DNA from: CBFFRJ01 sp963530515
GTDB taxonomy: Bacteria > Pseudomonadota > Gammaproteobacteria > Enterobacterales > Enterobacteriaceae
Length of the DNA stretch: 64,000 nt
NCBI GenBank assembly: GCA_963530515.1
Contig: CAUSEC010000029.1
Coordinates: 1-64,000 of the forward strand
Direction: 5' to 3'
This document shows positions 34,056 through 42,952 of this stretch, in pieces. Below the pieces are notes generated by a model. It made no database searches. It was given only the letters and a program-made list of their open reading frames with translations, and was not told the origin of the DNA. Within the stretch, counting starts at the first letter, position 1. Each line of letters starts with the position of its first letter. Made by a program: the position numbers and the translations under genes.

Positions 34056-35357
34056 ATGGACAGCTATATTGCCTTAGTGCTTTTTGGTTCTTTTTTCATT
34101 CTGGTCTTTATCGGTGTGCCTATCTCGTTTGCCATTGGCATCGCTACGATTAGCTCCATGCTGATAATGTTCCCATGGGACATCGCCATTATTACGGTCG
34201 CACAACGTCTGGCAAACGGCCTGGATAATTTTGCCCTGCTGGCAATTCCTTTCTTTATTTTTGCCGGAACACTCATGAATCGGGGAGGGATTGCCATACG
34301 TCTGATTAACCTGGCTCAGGTGATGGTGGGTCGTGTCCCGGGTTCACTCGGACATGTGAACGTGCTGGCCAACATGATGTTTGGTTCTATTTCTGGTTCT
34401 GCTGTTGCTGCGGCGGCAGCGGTAGGCGGCACATTGCATCCCATCCAAAGTAAGCAGGGCTACGATCCTGCTCTGTCGACAGCCATCAACGTTTCATCCT
34501 GTATTACTGGCTTGCTGATTCCGCCGTCAAATGTGCTCATTGTTTTCTCGCTGACAGCAGGCGGAGTCTCGGTGGCATCTCTTTTTATGGCCGGTTATTT
34601 ACCCGGTGTCCTGATGGGACTCGTCATCATGCTGGTGTGCGCGATTATCGCAAAGCGGCGCGGCTATCCGGTCTCCGCCAGGCCAACCCGTGCTCAAGCG
34701 GCACATGCACTTTTGGCGGCGTTACCCAGCCTCTTACTGGTGATTATCGTCATGGGTGGGATTCTTGGGGGGATTTTTACCGCCACTGAAGCATCGGCAA
34801 TCGCGGTGGTTTACACCTTTATTTTATCAGTAGTGATTTATCGGGAAGTCAAATGGCGTGAATTACCGGCGCTCATTCTTGAGTCCGTGGTGACGACATC
34901 TATCGTTTTGTTATTAATTGGTTTTTCCGTTGGCATGTCCTGGGCGATGACCAATGCCGATGTGCCCTACATCATTAGCGATACGCTGATGTCGATTTCT
35001 GAAAACCCGCTTATTATTCTGCTGTTAATCAACATCGTGCTGCTTATTGTTGGGATTTTTATGGATATGACCCCGGCAGTACTGATTTTTACCCCCATAT
35101 TCCTGCCTATTGCTCAGGACTTAGGCATGGACCCCGTGCATTTTGGCATCATGATGGTTGCCAACCTGTGTATAGGTTTACTGACGCCTCCCGTTGGTAG
35201 TGCGCTATTTGTAGGCTGTTCAATTTCCGGGGTCAAAATTCAGCATCTGATCAAACCCCTGCTTCCCTTTTATGCCGCATTGCTGGTTGCGCTATTGATG
35301 ATTACGTACATTCCAGGCATCTCACTTTGGTTACCACGGATGGTGGGTCTGATGTAA
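34056..35357 (+). CDS. TRAP transporter large permease (DctM type)
   Basis: A 433-residue sodium-coupled membrane subunit with about 12 helices. DctM motifs include AIPFFIFAGTLMNRGGIA, FGSISGSAVAAAAAVGGTLHPIQSKQGYD, SSCITGLLIPPSNVLI and IFTPIFLPIAQDLGMDPVHFG. Third gene of the dctPQM set, which replaces yggM-ansB of E. coli at this position. Confidence 0.9.
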   Translation: MDSYIALVLFGSFFILVFIGVPISFAIGIATISSMLIMFPWDIAIITVAQRLANGLDNFALLAIPFFIFAGTLMNRGGIAIRLINLAQVMVGRVPGSLGHVNVLANMMFGSISGSAVAAAAAVGGTLHPIQSKQGYDPALSTAINVSSCITGLLIPPSNVLIVFSLTAGGVSVASLFMAGYLPGVLMGLVIMLVCAIIAKRRGYPVSARPTRAQAAHALLAALPSLLLVIIVMGGILGGIFTATEASAIAVVYTFILSVVIYREVKWRELPALILESVVTTSIVLLLIGFSVGMSWAMTNADVPYIISDTLMSISENPLIILLLINIVLLIVGIFMDMTPAVLIFTPIFLPIAQDLGMDPVHFGIMMVANLCIGLLTPPVGSALFVGCSISGVKIQHLIKPLLPFYAALLVALLMITYIPGISLWLPRMVGLM

Positions 35358-35449
35358 CCCTTCATGGGGCGCGCGATAAATCCTGGAACAGGATTCAGGA
35401 TTTTACCTTCCGTTCTGCAGGCTGATGGTGTTGCTGGCAGAGTGGGGGG

Positions 35450-35812
35450 ATGGAAATCATTCGTTATCATGCAAAACGGCTCAGGCGTGAGCTTACTCCT
35501 GAAGAGAAACGGCTTTGGTATTTATTACGGAGCCGTCGCTTTTCTGACTACAAATTTCGTCGGCAACATCCTGTCGATCACTACATTCTGGATTTTTCCT
35601 GCTGTGAGGCACGACTGGCTATTGAACTGGACGGCAGCCAGCATCAAGAAAGACAGGAATATGATGTGCAGCGAACGGCGTGGTTAAATCAGAAAGGTTG
35701 GCACATCATTCGCTTCTGGAATAATGAGCTCTGGCAAAACGAGGAAGCGGTGCTGTGGCAAATTTTGGAAACGTTGCAAACGCTGTTACCCTCACCCCGA
35801 CCCTCTCCCTGA
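35450..35812 (+). CDS. DUF559 protein (Vsr-like nuclease fold)
   Basis: A 120-residue protein of the DUF559 family, related to very-short-patch-repair type PD-(D/E)XK endonucleases. Likely active-site elements are FRRQHPVDHYILDFSCCEARLAIELDGSQH and WHIIRFWNNEL. The last residues, SPRPSP, are encoded by the start of a hairpin repeat, so the gene's natural 3' end may have been replaced when the repeat arrived. It has no partner nearby. The 92 bp before it show no clear promoter. Confidence 0.75.
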   Translation: MEIIRYHAKRLRRELTPEEKRLWYLLRSRRFSDYKFRRQHPVDHYILDFSCCEARLAIELDGSQHQERQEYDVQRTAWLNQKGWHIIRFWNNELWQNEEAVLWQILETLQTLLPSPRPSP

Positions 35813-35940
35813 AAGGGAGAGGGAGCAAAGCAACTCCTCGGTCACCTTGCCCTTAGAGGAAAGGGAGAAAACCGGCACAATTGCCACACCACACTCGATC
35901 GGTCCCCTCGCCCCTCTGGGGAGAGGGTTAGGGTGAGGGG
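35789..35940. repeat. Palindromic repeat element A (152 bp)
   Basis: The ends are inverted (CCCTCACCC ... GGGTGAGGG). Inside is a near-perfect hairpin, CCCTCTCCC-TGAAA-GGGAGAGGG, at 35801-35823. The same stem occurs in the repeats at 52967 and 60257. It lies between convergent DUF559 and yggN. It resembles dispersed non-coding repeats common in Enterobacter and Klebsiella genomes. Confidence 0.75.
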
Positions 35941-35949
35941 AACCGCAGA

Positions 35950-36669
35950 TTACTTCAGCGACCCGACCAGTGCCTTACGGCTGTCTTCCAGCGACACTAC
36001 CCGGCTGCACACGTCTTTGCCGAACTGCTGGAAATCGGCTTCCTGGTTTTTCCACTCATTTTGAATCGCGGTCTGCAAACCGCCGAGGCTGCCGAGCACG
36101 CTCTGCAGCGGATTTCCGCCGCTTTTGAGCACCGCTTTAGCGCCCATCTCGTTGATGCTGTCCTGCAAAATGCCGCCCATTGCCTGGTTTACCAGCTGCT
36201 GGCCGTTGGCCTGGACTTCATCAATCGCTTTGTAATGGAACGTTAAACCATCGCTGCGATGCTCGATAATCTTGTTCATCTGATCTTTAAGCTGCGCGTC
36301 GAGTTTGGTCAGACGACCGCGCATGCTGCTGCTCTCGCCCACTTCTTTGACGATGATTTTATCCAGCGCAATGCGGCTTTTTTCTACCCGGGTACGCGCA
36401 CCGTCATCAATCCAGGGCAGCGCGGTGCGCAGCTCAGACTGGTAATCCTTCGCCTGCTCGCGTTGCGCAGCGCTGAGTGAGTACGGTTTACCGTTAAAGG
36501 TAACGTTGCCATCCGGCGTCATCACCAGATCGCCATTCTCACCCTTCACCTGCACGGTCTGCGGGCTTAAGACCACGTCATCGCGAGGATTAACGCTACA
36601 TTTGTATTCTGCATTTGCGGCGAATGCCGTCATCGTGAGCACTGCGGCCAGTAGCGTTTTGCGCATCAT
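35950..36669 (-). CDS. yggN: Exported DUF2884 protein YggN
   Basis: A 239-residue periplasmic protein starting MMRKTLLAAVLTMTAFAANA, a clear signal peptide with cleavage after about residue 20. The much longer ORF start has no signal and no ribosome site, while AGGAG precedes this ATG. The mature part is mostly helical and hydrophilic. It matches E. coli YggN in place and length. Function unknown. Confidence 0.9.
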   Translation of the reverse strand: MMRKTLLAAVLTMTAFAANAEYKCSVNPRDDVVLSPQTVQVKGENGDLVMTPDGNVTFNGKPYSLSAAQREQAKDYQSELRTALPWIDDGARTRVEKSRIALDKIIVKEVGESSSMRGRLTKLDAQLKDQMNKIIEHRSDGLTFHYKAIDEVQANGQQLVNQAMGGILQDSINEMGAKAVLKSGGNPLQSVLGSLGGLQTAIQNEWKNQEADFQQFGKDVCSRVVSLEDSRKALVGSLK

Positions 36670-36721
36670 TTCTACTCCTGTAGAGACAAAACGGGCCGGC
36701 AATTGCCGACCCTGTTCAAAC

Positions 36722-37048
36722 TTAGTCCCACCAAATATCGAAAAGTTCGCTGACGCTGACCTCTTCGAGTTTGTGGTCTTCCAGCCACTTGCGCACAACG
36801 GCCTGTTGCTCTGGGGTGCACTTGCCCACTTCTTGCTTACAAACCAGACCTTCCCATGCCAGGTAGCCGCTGCCACCAAAGGTCAGTTTCTGCGACTCAA
36901 CGGCTTCAAGAATAAAGGCATCAACAACTTTGTCGATTTCTTCTTCGCTGGTGCCTTCCGGGAAACGCCAGTTAACGGAAAAACCAATTTCCTGGAATTC
37001 ATCAATGTGCATTTTCTTACGAAGACGTTGGCTGCGGTTCTTTGCCAT
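36722..37048 (-). CDS. yggL: YggL family protein (DUF469)
   Basis: A 108-residue protein starting MAKNRSQRLRKKMHIDEFQE, with LTFGGSGYLAWEGLV in the middle. E. coli YggL associates with ribosomal subunits; the precise role is unclear. The ATG overlaps the trmB stop (TAATG), showing coupling. The 10-residue upstream extension in the ORF is inside trmB and is not used. Confidence 0.9.
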   Translation of the reverse strand: MAKNRSQRLRKKMHIDEFQEIGFSVNWRFPEGTSEEEIDKVVDAFILEAVESQKLTFGGSGYLAWEGLVCKQEVGKCTPEQQAVVRKWLEDHKLEEVSVSELFDIWWD

Positions 37049-37767
37049 TATTTTACCCTCTCGAACATTAAGTCCCATACACCGTGGCCAAGACGATGGC
37101 CACGCTGTTCAAATTTGGTTACCGGGCGCGAATCCGGGCGCGGTACGTAATCCTGCGTCTCAGACACATTCTGATAGCCATCAATAGAGGACATCACTTC
37201 CAGCATGTGCTCAGCATAGGCTTCCCAGTCGGTTGCCATATGAAACACACCGCCCAGTTTCAGTTTGCTCTTTACCAGCTCAGCAAAAGGTACCTGAACA
37301 ATACGGCGCTTATTATGACGTGCTTTATGCCATGGGTCAGGGAAAAACAGCTGCACCATGTTTAATGAATTGTCAGGAATCATTTTGTGCAGCACTTCCA
37401 CTGCGTCGTGGCACATCACGCGCAGGTTTTCGACACCCTCTTCATGCGCCGAAGAGAGGCAGGCACCTACGCCTGGGGAGTGAACTTCAATTCCGAGGAA
37501 GTTCTGCTCCGGGCGGATTTTCGCCATCTCAACCAGCGATGCGCCCATACCAAAACCAATCTCCAGCGTGACCGGCCCGCTGTTGCCAAACAGGGCAGCG
37601 AGATCCAAAGGCTGCTCAGAAAACTCAACGCCCATCACCGGCCAGTAGTTATCCAGCGCATGCTGTTGACCTTTAGTCAGGCGGCCCTGGCGGCGGACAA
37701 AGCTACGGATACGGCGCAGCGGGCGGCCGTTTTCATCAAAATCCGGTGAAATGACGTCGTTATTCAT
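37048..37767 (-). CDS. trmB: tRNA (guanine-46-N7) methyltransferase
   Basis: A 239-residue class I S-adenosylmethionine methyltransferase that makes m7G46 in the variable loop of tRNA. The SAM motif is VTLEIGFGMGASLVEMA. FPDPWHKARHNKRRIVQ and MATDWEAYAEHM are TrmB signatures. Divergent from mutY and cotranscribed with yggL. Confidence 0.96.
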   Translation of the reverse strand: MNNDVISPDFDENGRPLRRIRSFVRRQGRLTKGQQHALDNYWPVMGVEFSEQPLDLAALFGNSGPVTLEIGFGMGASLVEMAKIRPEQNFLGIEVHSPGVGACLSSAHEEGVENLRVMCHDAVEVLHKMIPDNSLNMVQLFFPDPWHKARHNKRRIVQVPFAELVKSKLKLGGVFHMATDWEAYAEHMLEVMSSIDGYQNVSETQDYVPRPDSRPVTKFEQRGHRLGHGVWDLMFERVK

Positions 37768-37917
37768 AAAAAAAGTCTGCTTGTGAGAGTGTTCAGGAAA
37801 CGGGCATTATCCAAAGTTAATTCCAGTATGCAAGCTGCAAGCACAGGAAAGTTCCGGTTTACACCTTCGTAACGCTGTGCTGCAATCTGCCACCTTATTC
37901 AAGCGATGTTGGTGACC

Positions 37918-38970
37918 ATGCAAGCGTCTCAATTTTCAGCCCAGGTGCTGGACTGGTACGATAAATACGGGCGCAAAACCCTGCCCTGGCAAATTGATAA
38001 GACGCCTTACAAAGTATGGCTGTCTGAAGTGATGTTGCAACAAACCCAGGTCGCAACCGTTATTCCTTATTTTGAGCGCTTTATGGCGCGTTTCCCCACC
38101 GTCACCGATCTCGCCAATGCCCCACTGGACGAAGTGCTGCACCTGTGGACCGGGCTTGGCTACTACGCCCGCGCGCGTAACCTGCACAAAGCTGCAAAGC
38201 AGGTGGCCGAGAAACACGGCGGCGAGTTCCCTCAAACCTTTGAGGACGTCGAAGCATTGCCGGGCGTCGGGCGTTCAACGGCGGGTGCCGTGCTGTCGCT
38301 GTCACTGGGTAAACATTTCCCTATTCTTGATGGCAACGTGAAACGCGTGCTGGCTCGCTGCTATGCCGTTGACGGCTGGCCGGGCAAAAAAGACGTCGAG
38401 AAGCGTTTATGGCGTATTGCCGAAGACGTCACCCCCGCCAAAGGTGTCGAGCGTTTTAACCAGGCAATGATGGATCTGGGGGCGATCGTCTGCACCCGCT
38501 CAAAGCCCAAGTGCCAGCTCTGCCCGTTACAAACCGGCTGCGAGGCGTACGCTCATCACTCCTGGACACAATACCCCGGCAAAAAACCGAAGCAAACGCT
38601 ACCGGAGCGCACCGCATATTTCTTGTTGATGCAGCATGGCGACGAGGTGTTCGTGCAGCAGCGCCCGCCGGTTGGACTATGGGGCGGGCTGTACTGTTTC
38701 CCGCAGTTTGAAGATGAAGCCGGTTTACGGGACTGGCTGGCGCAGCGTCAGATTAAGGCCGATACTCTCAGCCAACTTGTCGCATTTCGCCATACGTTCA
38801 GCCATTTCCATCTGGATATTGTGCCTATGTGGCTTACCGTGTCCTCGTTCAGTTCATGCATGGATGAAGGAAGCGGTCTTTGGTATAACTTAGCGCAGCC
38901 GCAATCCGTGGGTCTGGCGGCCCCGGTTGAACGCCTGCTGCAACAATTACGCGTCGGCGTGGCGGTCTGA
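37918..38970 (+). CDS. mutY: Adenine DNA glycosylase MutY
   Basis: A 350-residue base-excision enzyme that removes adenine opposite 8-oxoguanine. Catalytic Glu37 (WLSEVML) and Asp138 (ILDGNVKRVL) are present, with the helix-hairpin-helix LPGVGRSTAGA. The 4Fe-4S cysteines are 192, 199, 202 and 208. The C-terminal NUDIX-like domain starts near TAYFLLMQHGDEVFVQQRP. The start is the ATG of MQASQFSA as in E. coli; four extra upstream codons are ignored. First gene of mutY-yggX-mltC. Confidence 0.96.
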   Translation: MQASQFSAQVLDWYDKYGRKTLPWQIDKTPYKVWLSEVMLQQTQVATVIPYFERFMARFPTVTDLANAPLDEVLHLWTGLGYYARARNLHKAAKQVAEKHGGEFPQTFEDVEALPGVGRSTAGAVLSLSLGKHFPILDGNVKRVLARCYAVDGWPGKKDVEKRLWRIAEDVTPAKGVERFNQAMMDLGAIVCTRSKPKCQLCPLQTGCEAYAHHSWTQYPGKKPKQTLPERTAYFLLMQHGDEVFVQQRPPVGLWGGLYCFPQFEDEAGLRDWLAQRQIKADTLSQLVAFRHTFSHFHLDIVPMWLTVSSFSSCMDEGSGLWYNLAQPQSVGLAAPVERLLQQLRVGVAV

Positions 38971-38997
38971 TGCCACGCGTTATAAAGAGGATTGATG

Positions 38998-39273
38998 ATG
39001 AGTAGAACGATTTTTTGTACCTTCCTGCAACGCGAAGCCGATGGCCAGGATTTCCAGCTTTATCCGGGTGACCTGGGTAAGCGCATTTTCAACGAAATCT
39101 CTAAAGAAGCCTGGGGACAGTGGCAGAAAAAGCAGACGATGCTGATCAATGAAAAGAAGCTGAACATGATGAACGTTGAGCATCGCAAACTGCTGGAACA
39201 GGAAATGGTCAACTTCCTGTTTGAAGGGAAAGAGGTACATATCGAAGGCTACACGCCGGAAGATAAAAAATAA
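38998..39273 (+). CDS. yggX: Probable Fe(2+)-trafficking protein YggX
   Basis: A 91-residue small cytosolic protein beginning MSRTIFCTFLQREA, where the single conserved Cys7 lies. It protects Fe-S clusters against oxidation in Salmonella and E. coli. TTG and a second ATG just upstream are in frame, but the MSRT start fits the family length. It lies 27 bp after mutY with AAAGAGG upstream. Confidence 0.94.
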   Translation: MSRTIFCTFLQREADGQDFQLYPGDLGKRIFNEISKEAWGQWQKKQTMLINEKKLNMMNVEHRKLLEQEMVNFLFEGKEVHIEGYTPEDKK

Positions 39274-39362
39274 GAGCATGGCCACGCGGCGCTGAGCCGG
39301 ATCGTGGCCTGACTCCCAGGGTCGGATAGCCCTTATGTGCAACCAACTGTATCCCCGGAATG

Positions 39363-40445
39363 ATGAAAAAATTTTTAGCGCTTGCGATTATTGCGCCGTT
39401 GCTGATCTCGTGTTCCAGCTCAGATAAAAATGGTGATACTTACAACGAAGCCTGGGTTAAAGACACCAACGGTTTTGACATTCTTATGGGGCAGTTTGCC
39501 CACAACATCGAAAATTTATGGGGATTTAGCGAAGTCCTGATTGCAGGTCCCAAAGACTACGTTAAATATACCGACCAGTATCAGACCCGTAGCCACATCA
39601 ACTTTGATGAGGGTACGATTACGATTGAGACCATTGCCGGGACCGACCCTGCAAGCCATCTTCGCCGGGCAATCATTAAAACGCTGCTGATGGGCGACGA
39701 TCCGGGCTCCATCGACCTTTACTCTGACGTCGATGACATTCAGATTTCCAAAGAGCCGTTCCTGTATGGCCAGGTGGTGGATAACACCGGGCAAGCCATT
39801 CGCTGGGAAGGCCGCGCCACTAACTTCGCCGACTACCTGCTGCAAACGCGCCTGAAAAGCCGCGCCAGTGGGTTGAAGATAATCTACAGCGTCACCATTA
39901 ATCTGGTGCCAAACCACCTGGATAAACGTGCGCACAAATACGTGGGTATGGTTCGCCAGGCGTCACATCGTTATGGCGTGGACGAATCGCTGATCCTGGC
40001 CATTATGCAGACCGAGTCCTCCTTCAACCCTTATGCGGTAAGCCGCTCAGATGCGCTGGGACTGATGCAGGTGGTGCAACACAGCGCCGGTAAAGACGTC
40101 TTCCGTGCTCAGGGCAAATCTGGCACACCGAGCCGCAGTTACCTGTTTGATCCACAAAGCAACATTGATACGGGCACGGCCTATCTGGCGATGCTCAATA
40201 ATGTCTATCTTTCGGGGATTGAAAACCCAACCTCCCGTCGCTACGCGGTCATCACCGCTTACAACGGCGGAGCGGGCAGCGTACTGCGCGTCTTCTCGGC
40301 GGATAAAGTGCAGGCGGCGAACATCATCAATACGATGACGCCGGGTGATGTGTATTCAACATTGACCAGCCGCCATCCTTCAGCGGAATCACGCCGCTAC
40401 CTCTACAAAGTGAACTCCGCGCAAAAAAGTTACCGCCGTAATTGA
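39363..40445 (+). CDS. mltC: Membrane-bound lytic murein transglycosylase C
   Basis: A 360-residue outer-membrane lipoprotein that cleaves peptidoglycan glycan strands to anhydro-muropeptides. The lipobox LLISC puts the lipidated cysteine at residue 17. The SLT domain has catalytic Glu218 in MQTESSFNPYAVS, and ALGLMQVV and AYNGGAGSVLRVF are the other family motifs. An ATG one codon earlier is equally possible. Followed by a hairpin terminator. Confidence 0.95.
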   Translation: MKKFLALAIIAPLLISCSSSDKNGDTYNEAWVKDTNGFDILMGQFAHNIENLWGFSEVLIAGPKDYVKYTDQYQTRSHINFDEGTITIETIAGTDPASHLRRAIIKTLLMGDDPGSIDLYSDVDDIQISKEPFLYGQVVDNTGQAIRWEGRATNFADYLLQTRLKSRASGLKIIYSVTINLVPNHLDKRAHKYVGMVRQASHRYGVDESLILAIMQTESSFNPYAVSRSDALGLMQVVQHSAGKDVFRAQGKSGTPSRSYLFDPQSNIDTGTAYLAMLNNVYLSGIENPTSRRYAVITAYNGGAGSVLRVFSADKVQAANIINTMTPGDVYSTLTSRHPSAESRRYLYKVNSAQKSYRRN

Positions 40446-40460
40446 GTAAGATATCGCCAG

Positions 40461-40487
40461 CCCCTTTCACGCCGGATGTGAAAGGGG
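40461..40487 (+). terminator. Hairpin terminator after mltC
   Basis: A perfect 10-bp stem (CCCCTTTCAC / GTGAAAGGGG) with a 7-nt loop lies 15 bp after the mltC stop. The T-run is weak. Confidence 0.6.
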
Positions 40488-40528
40488 ATAAGCATTCCGT
40501 TTGAACGAATGTGTGGCCTGCATATAAA

Positions 40529-40544
40529 TGTGATGAATATCACT
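40529..40544 (+). promoter_or_regulatory. CRP site in the nupG control region
   Basis: TGTGA-TGAATA-TCACT matches the CRP consensus at nine of ten positions. It is 270 bp upstream of the nupG start because an ERIC element separates them. CRP with CytR and DeoR controls nupG in E. coli. Confidence 0.65.
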
Positions 40545-40661
40545 TTATTCGACTGCAACCATATCAAGTTTGCATTTATATGTCGGATGTAACAATCTCG
40601 CGCCAGCTTCGATGATAGAATCGCCCCACATAACAACAGTAATTGTCTTAATTCCAACATC

Positions 40662-40788
<127 letters not shown>

Positions 40789-40814
40789 CAGACTCCTTTG
40801 GTGAGGAAACTAAC

Positions 40815-42074
40815 ATGAATCTTAAGCTGCAGCTTAAAGTGATTATCTTCCTGCAGTTCTGCCTTTGGGGCAGCTGGCTGACAACGCTTGGCTCTTATAT
40901 GTTCGTCACCCTGAAATTCCAGGGTGCGGAAATTGGCGCGGTCTATAGCTCCCTGGGTATTGCTTCTGTCTTTATGCCGGCACTACTCGGCATCGTGGCG
41001 GATAAATGGCTCAGTGCAAAATGGGTTTACGCCCTTTGCCACCTGATTGGTGCTATCACGCTGTGTATCGCCGCAACGGTGACCACGCCGGGCGCGATGT
41101 TTGCCATTATCCTGCTCAACTCACTGGCTTATATGCCAACGCTGGGTCTGGTTAACACCATCTCTTATGCGCGTCTGCAAAACGCAGGCTACGACATCGT
41201 TGCGGACTTCCCGCCGATCCGTATCTGGGGCACCATCGGCTTTATCCTCGCCATGTGGGCGGTGAGCTTCTCTGGCTTCGAGCTGAGCCACATGCAGCTT
41301 TATATCGGTGCTGCGCTCTCTCTGGCCCTGAGCCTGTTCTCCCTGACGCTGCCGCACATGCCGGTCGCCAAAAGCCAGAAGAACCAGACCTGGGTGGAAA
41401 TGCTGGGCCTGAACGCCTTCGCGCTGTTCAAAAACAAACGTATGGCGATCTTCTTCATCTTCTCCATGCTGCTCGGCGCAGAGCTGCAGATTACCAATAT
41501 GTTTGGTAACACCTTCCTGCACAGCTTCGATGCTAACCCGTTGTTTGCGAATAGCTTCATCGTGACGCACGCCTCCGTGCTGATGTCCATCTCGCAGATT
41601 TCTGAAACCGTCTTCATCCTGGCGATTCCGTTCTTCCTGGGCCGTTACGGCATCAAGAACGTGATGCTGATGAGTATCGTTGCCTGGATGCTGCGCTTTG
41701 GTCTTTTCGCGTACGGCGACCCGACCCCGTTTGGTACGGTGCTGCTGGTACTCTCCATGATCGTTTACGGTTGTGCATTCGACTTCTTCAACATCTCCGG
41801 CTCCGTGTTCGTAGAGAAAGAAGTGAACCCGGCTATCCGCGCCAGTGCGCAGGGTATGCTGCTGATGATGACCAACGGCTTCGGCTGTATCCTCGGCGGC
41901 ATGGCGAGCGGTAAAGTGGTTGAGATGTACACCGTTGCGGGTGTGACTGACTGGAAAACCGTGTGGCTGATCTTTGCAGGCTACTCCGTGGTTCTGCTCT
42001 TCGCCTTCATGGCCATGTTTAAATATAAACATGTGCCGCAGGCAGCAGGCTCACAGCAGACTGCCGCGCATTAA
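40815..42074 (+). CDS. nupG: Nucleoside:proton symporter NupG
   Basis: A 419-residue inner-membrane permease of the nucleoside:H+ symporter family importing purine and pyrimidine nucleosides. It begins MNLKLQLKVIIFLQFCLWGSW as in E. coli; the 13-residue upstream extension is not used, and GAGGAAACTAAC precedes the ATG. Twelve membrane helices are evident, with family blocks DFPPIRIWGTIGF and YGCAFDFFNISGSVFVEKE. Last backbone gene before the accessory stretch. Confidence 0.95.
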   Translation: MNLKLQLKVIIFLQFCLWGSWLTTLGSYMFVTLKFQGAEIGAVYSSLGIASVFMPALLGIVADKWLSAKWVYALCHLIGAITLCIAATVTTPGAMFAIILLNSLAYMPTLGLVNTISYARLQNAGYDIVADFPPIRIWGTIGFILAMWAVSFSGFELSHMQLYIGAALSLALSLFSLTLPHMPVAKSQKNQTWVEMLGLNAFALFKNKRMAIFFIFSMLLGAELQITNMFGNTFLHSFDANPLFANSFIVTHASVLMSISQISETVFILAIPFFLGRYGIKNVMLMSIVAWMLRFGLFAYGDPTPFGTVLLVLSMIVYGCAFDFFNISGSVFVEKEVNPAIRASAQGMLLMMTNGFGCILGGMASGKVVEMYTVAGVTDWKTVWLIFAGYSVVLLFAFMAMFKYKHVPQAAGSQQTAAH

Positions 42075-42080
42075 TCTGCC

Positions 42081-42113
42081 AACGCCCTCTTCGCAATGAA
42101 GAGGGCGTTTTCC
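42081..42113 (+). terminator. Rho-independent terminator of nupG
   Basis: A perfect 12-bp stem (AACGCCCTCTTC / GAAGAGGGCGTT) with a 5-nt loop, followed by TTCCC, 6 bp after the stop. Confidence 0.85.
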
Positions 42114-42236
42114 CTTTCAATCCCGTTAAATACGTAGAAAAACGCAGCATATTTGCCCTCTTGCTCTTACCCACCAGTGCTACATTCATACCCTATCCAT
42201 ATTCAGATACTCCGAATCTACAGATAAGGTAAAACG

Positions 42237-42911
42237 ATGCTAGAAATCGCCGACTTACGGGTTTTCTTTGAAGCGCCTGAGATTAAGAACATCATCGACA
42301 CCACCTGGGAACAAGCAGGCGAAGCCCTTAAGCAAGCTCAGACAGAACTGCCTGAAGAGCTGGCGATGCCACGTCGTGAACTTTCGTTCCACGATCATGT
42401 GAAAAGCCTGGGCTACCTGTGCTGGCTGCTTGAGCACAATAAGGTGGCGGGCGACATCATTGAAATCGGCGTCTGGAAAGGCAAATCCACCCTCTTTATG
42501 AATGAGATTTGCCAGCATAAGCGCCGCATGATCAGCATCGATCCGATGGAACTGCCGAACCAGGAAAACGAATTACGCTTTTATCACGAGCGTTTATTCC
42601 CACAGGTGAACCTGGTTCGCGGCTACTCAGAACTGAGCATCGAACGCGTGCTGGCTTTCAAGCCGCAAACCGTGCTGCTGCATATTGATGGCGGCCACGA
42701 AGGGCGACATGTTCTGGTGGACTTCCTGCTCTATGCACCGACCGTGGTTTCGGGCGGCTTTATCGTCTTTGATGATTACCGCGACTGGCAGTATTCGCCA
42801 GAAGTCGGCCCGGCGGTGGATCTGCTGCGCGCTGGCGGCTATTTCAAAGGGTTTGATGTCATCGGCAGCCTGCCTGGCTTTGAAAACAGCTACCTGCTGC
42901 AAAAGCGTTAA
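42237..42911 (+). CDS. Class I SAM-dependent methyltransferase (MTase 24-like)
   Basis: A 224-residue protein with a Rossmann methyltransferase fold. The SAM motif is DIIEIGVWKGKST near residue 77. MISIDPMELP is the acidic loop, and VLLHIDGGHEGRHVLVDFLLYAPTVVSGGFIVFDDY matches the methyltransferase 24/TylF-like pattern. It stands alone, convergent with citG, with its own upstream AAGGTAAAACG ribosome region. The substrate is unknown and there are no biosynthetic neighbours. Confidence 0.72.
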   Translation: MLEIADLRVFFEAPEIKNIIDTTWEQAGEALKQAQTELPEELAMPRRELSFHDHVKSLGYLCWLLEHNKVAGDIIEIGVWKGKSTLFMNEICQHKRRMISIDPMELPNQENELRFYHERLFPQVNLVRGYSELSIERVLAFKPQTVLLHIDGGHEGRHVLVDFLLYAPTVVSGGFIVFDDYRDWQYSPEVGPAVDLLRAGGYFKGFDVIGSLPGFENSYLLQKR

Positions 42912-42952
42912 TTCCGCAAGCCTGGGGCCATCAGTGCCCCGGCTGATTTCCT

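Noticed and set aside
41121..42032. 303-codon - strand frame inside nupG
   Set aside because: Shadow of a well conserved permease gene; no independent support.
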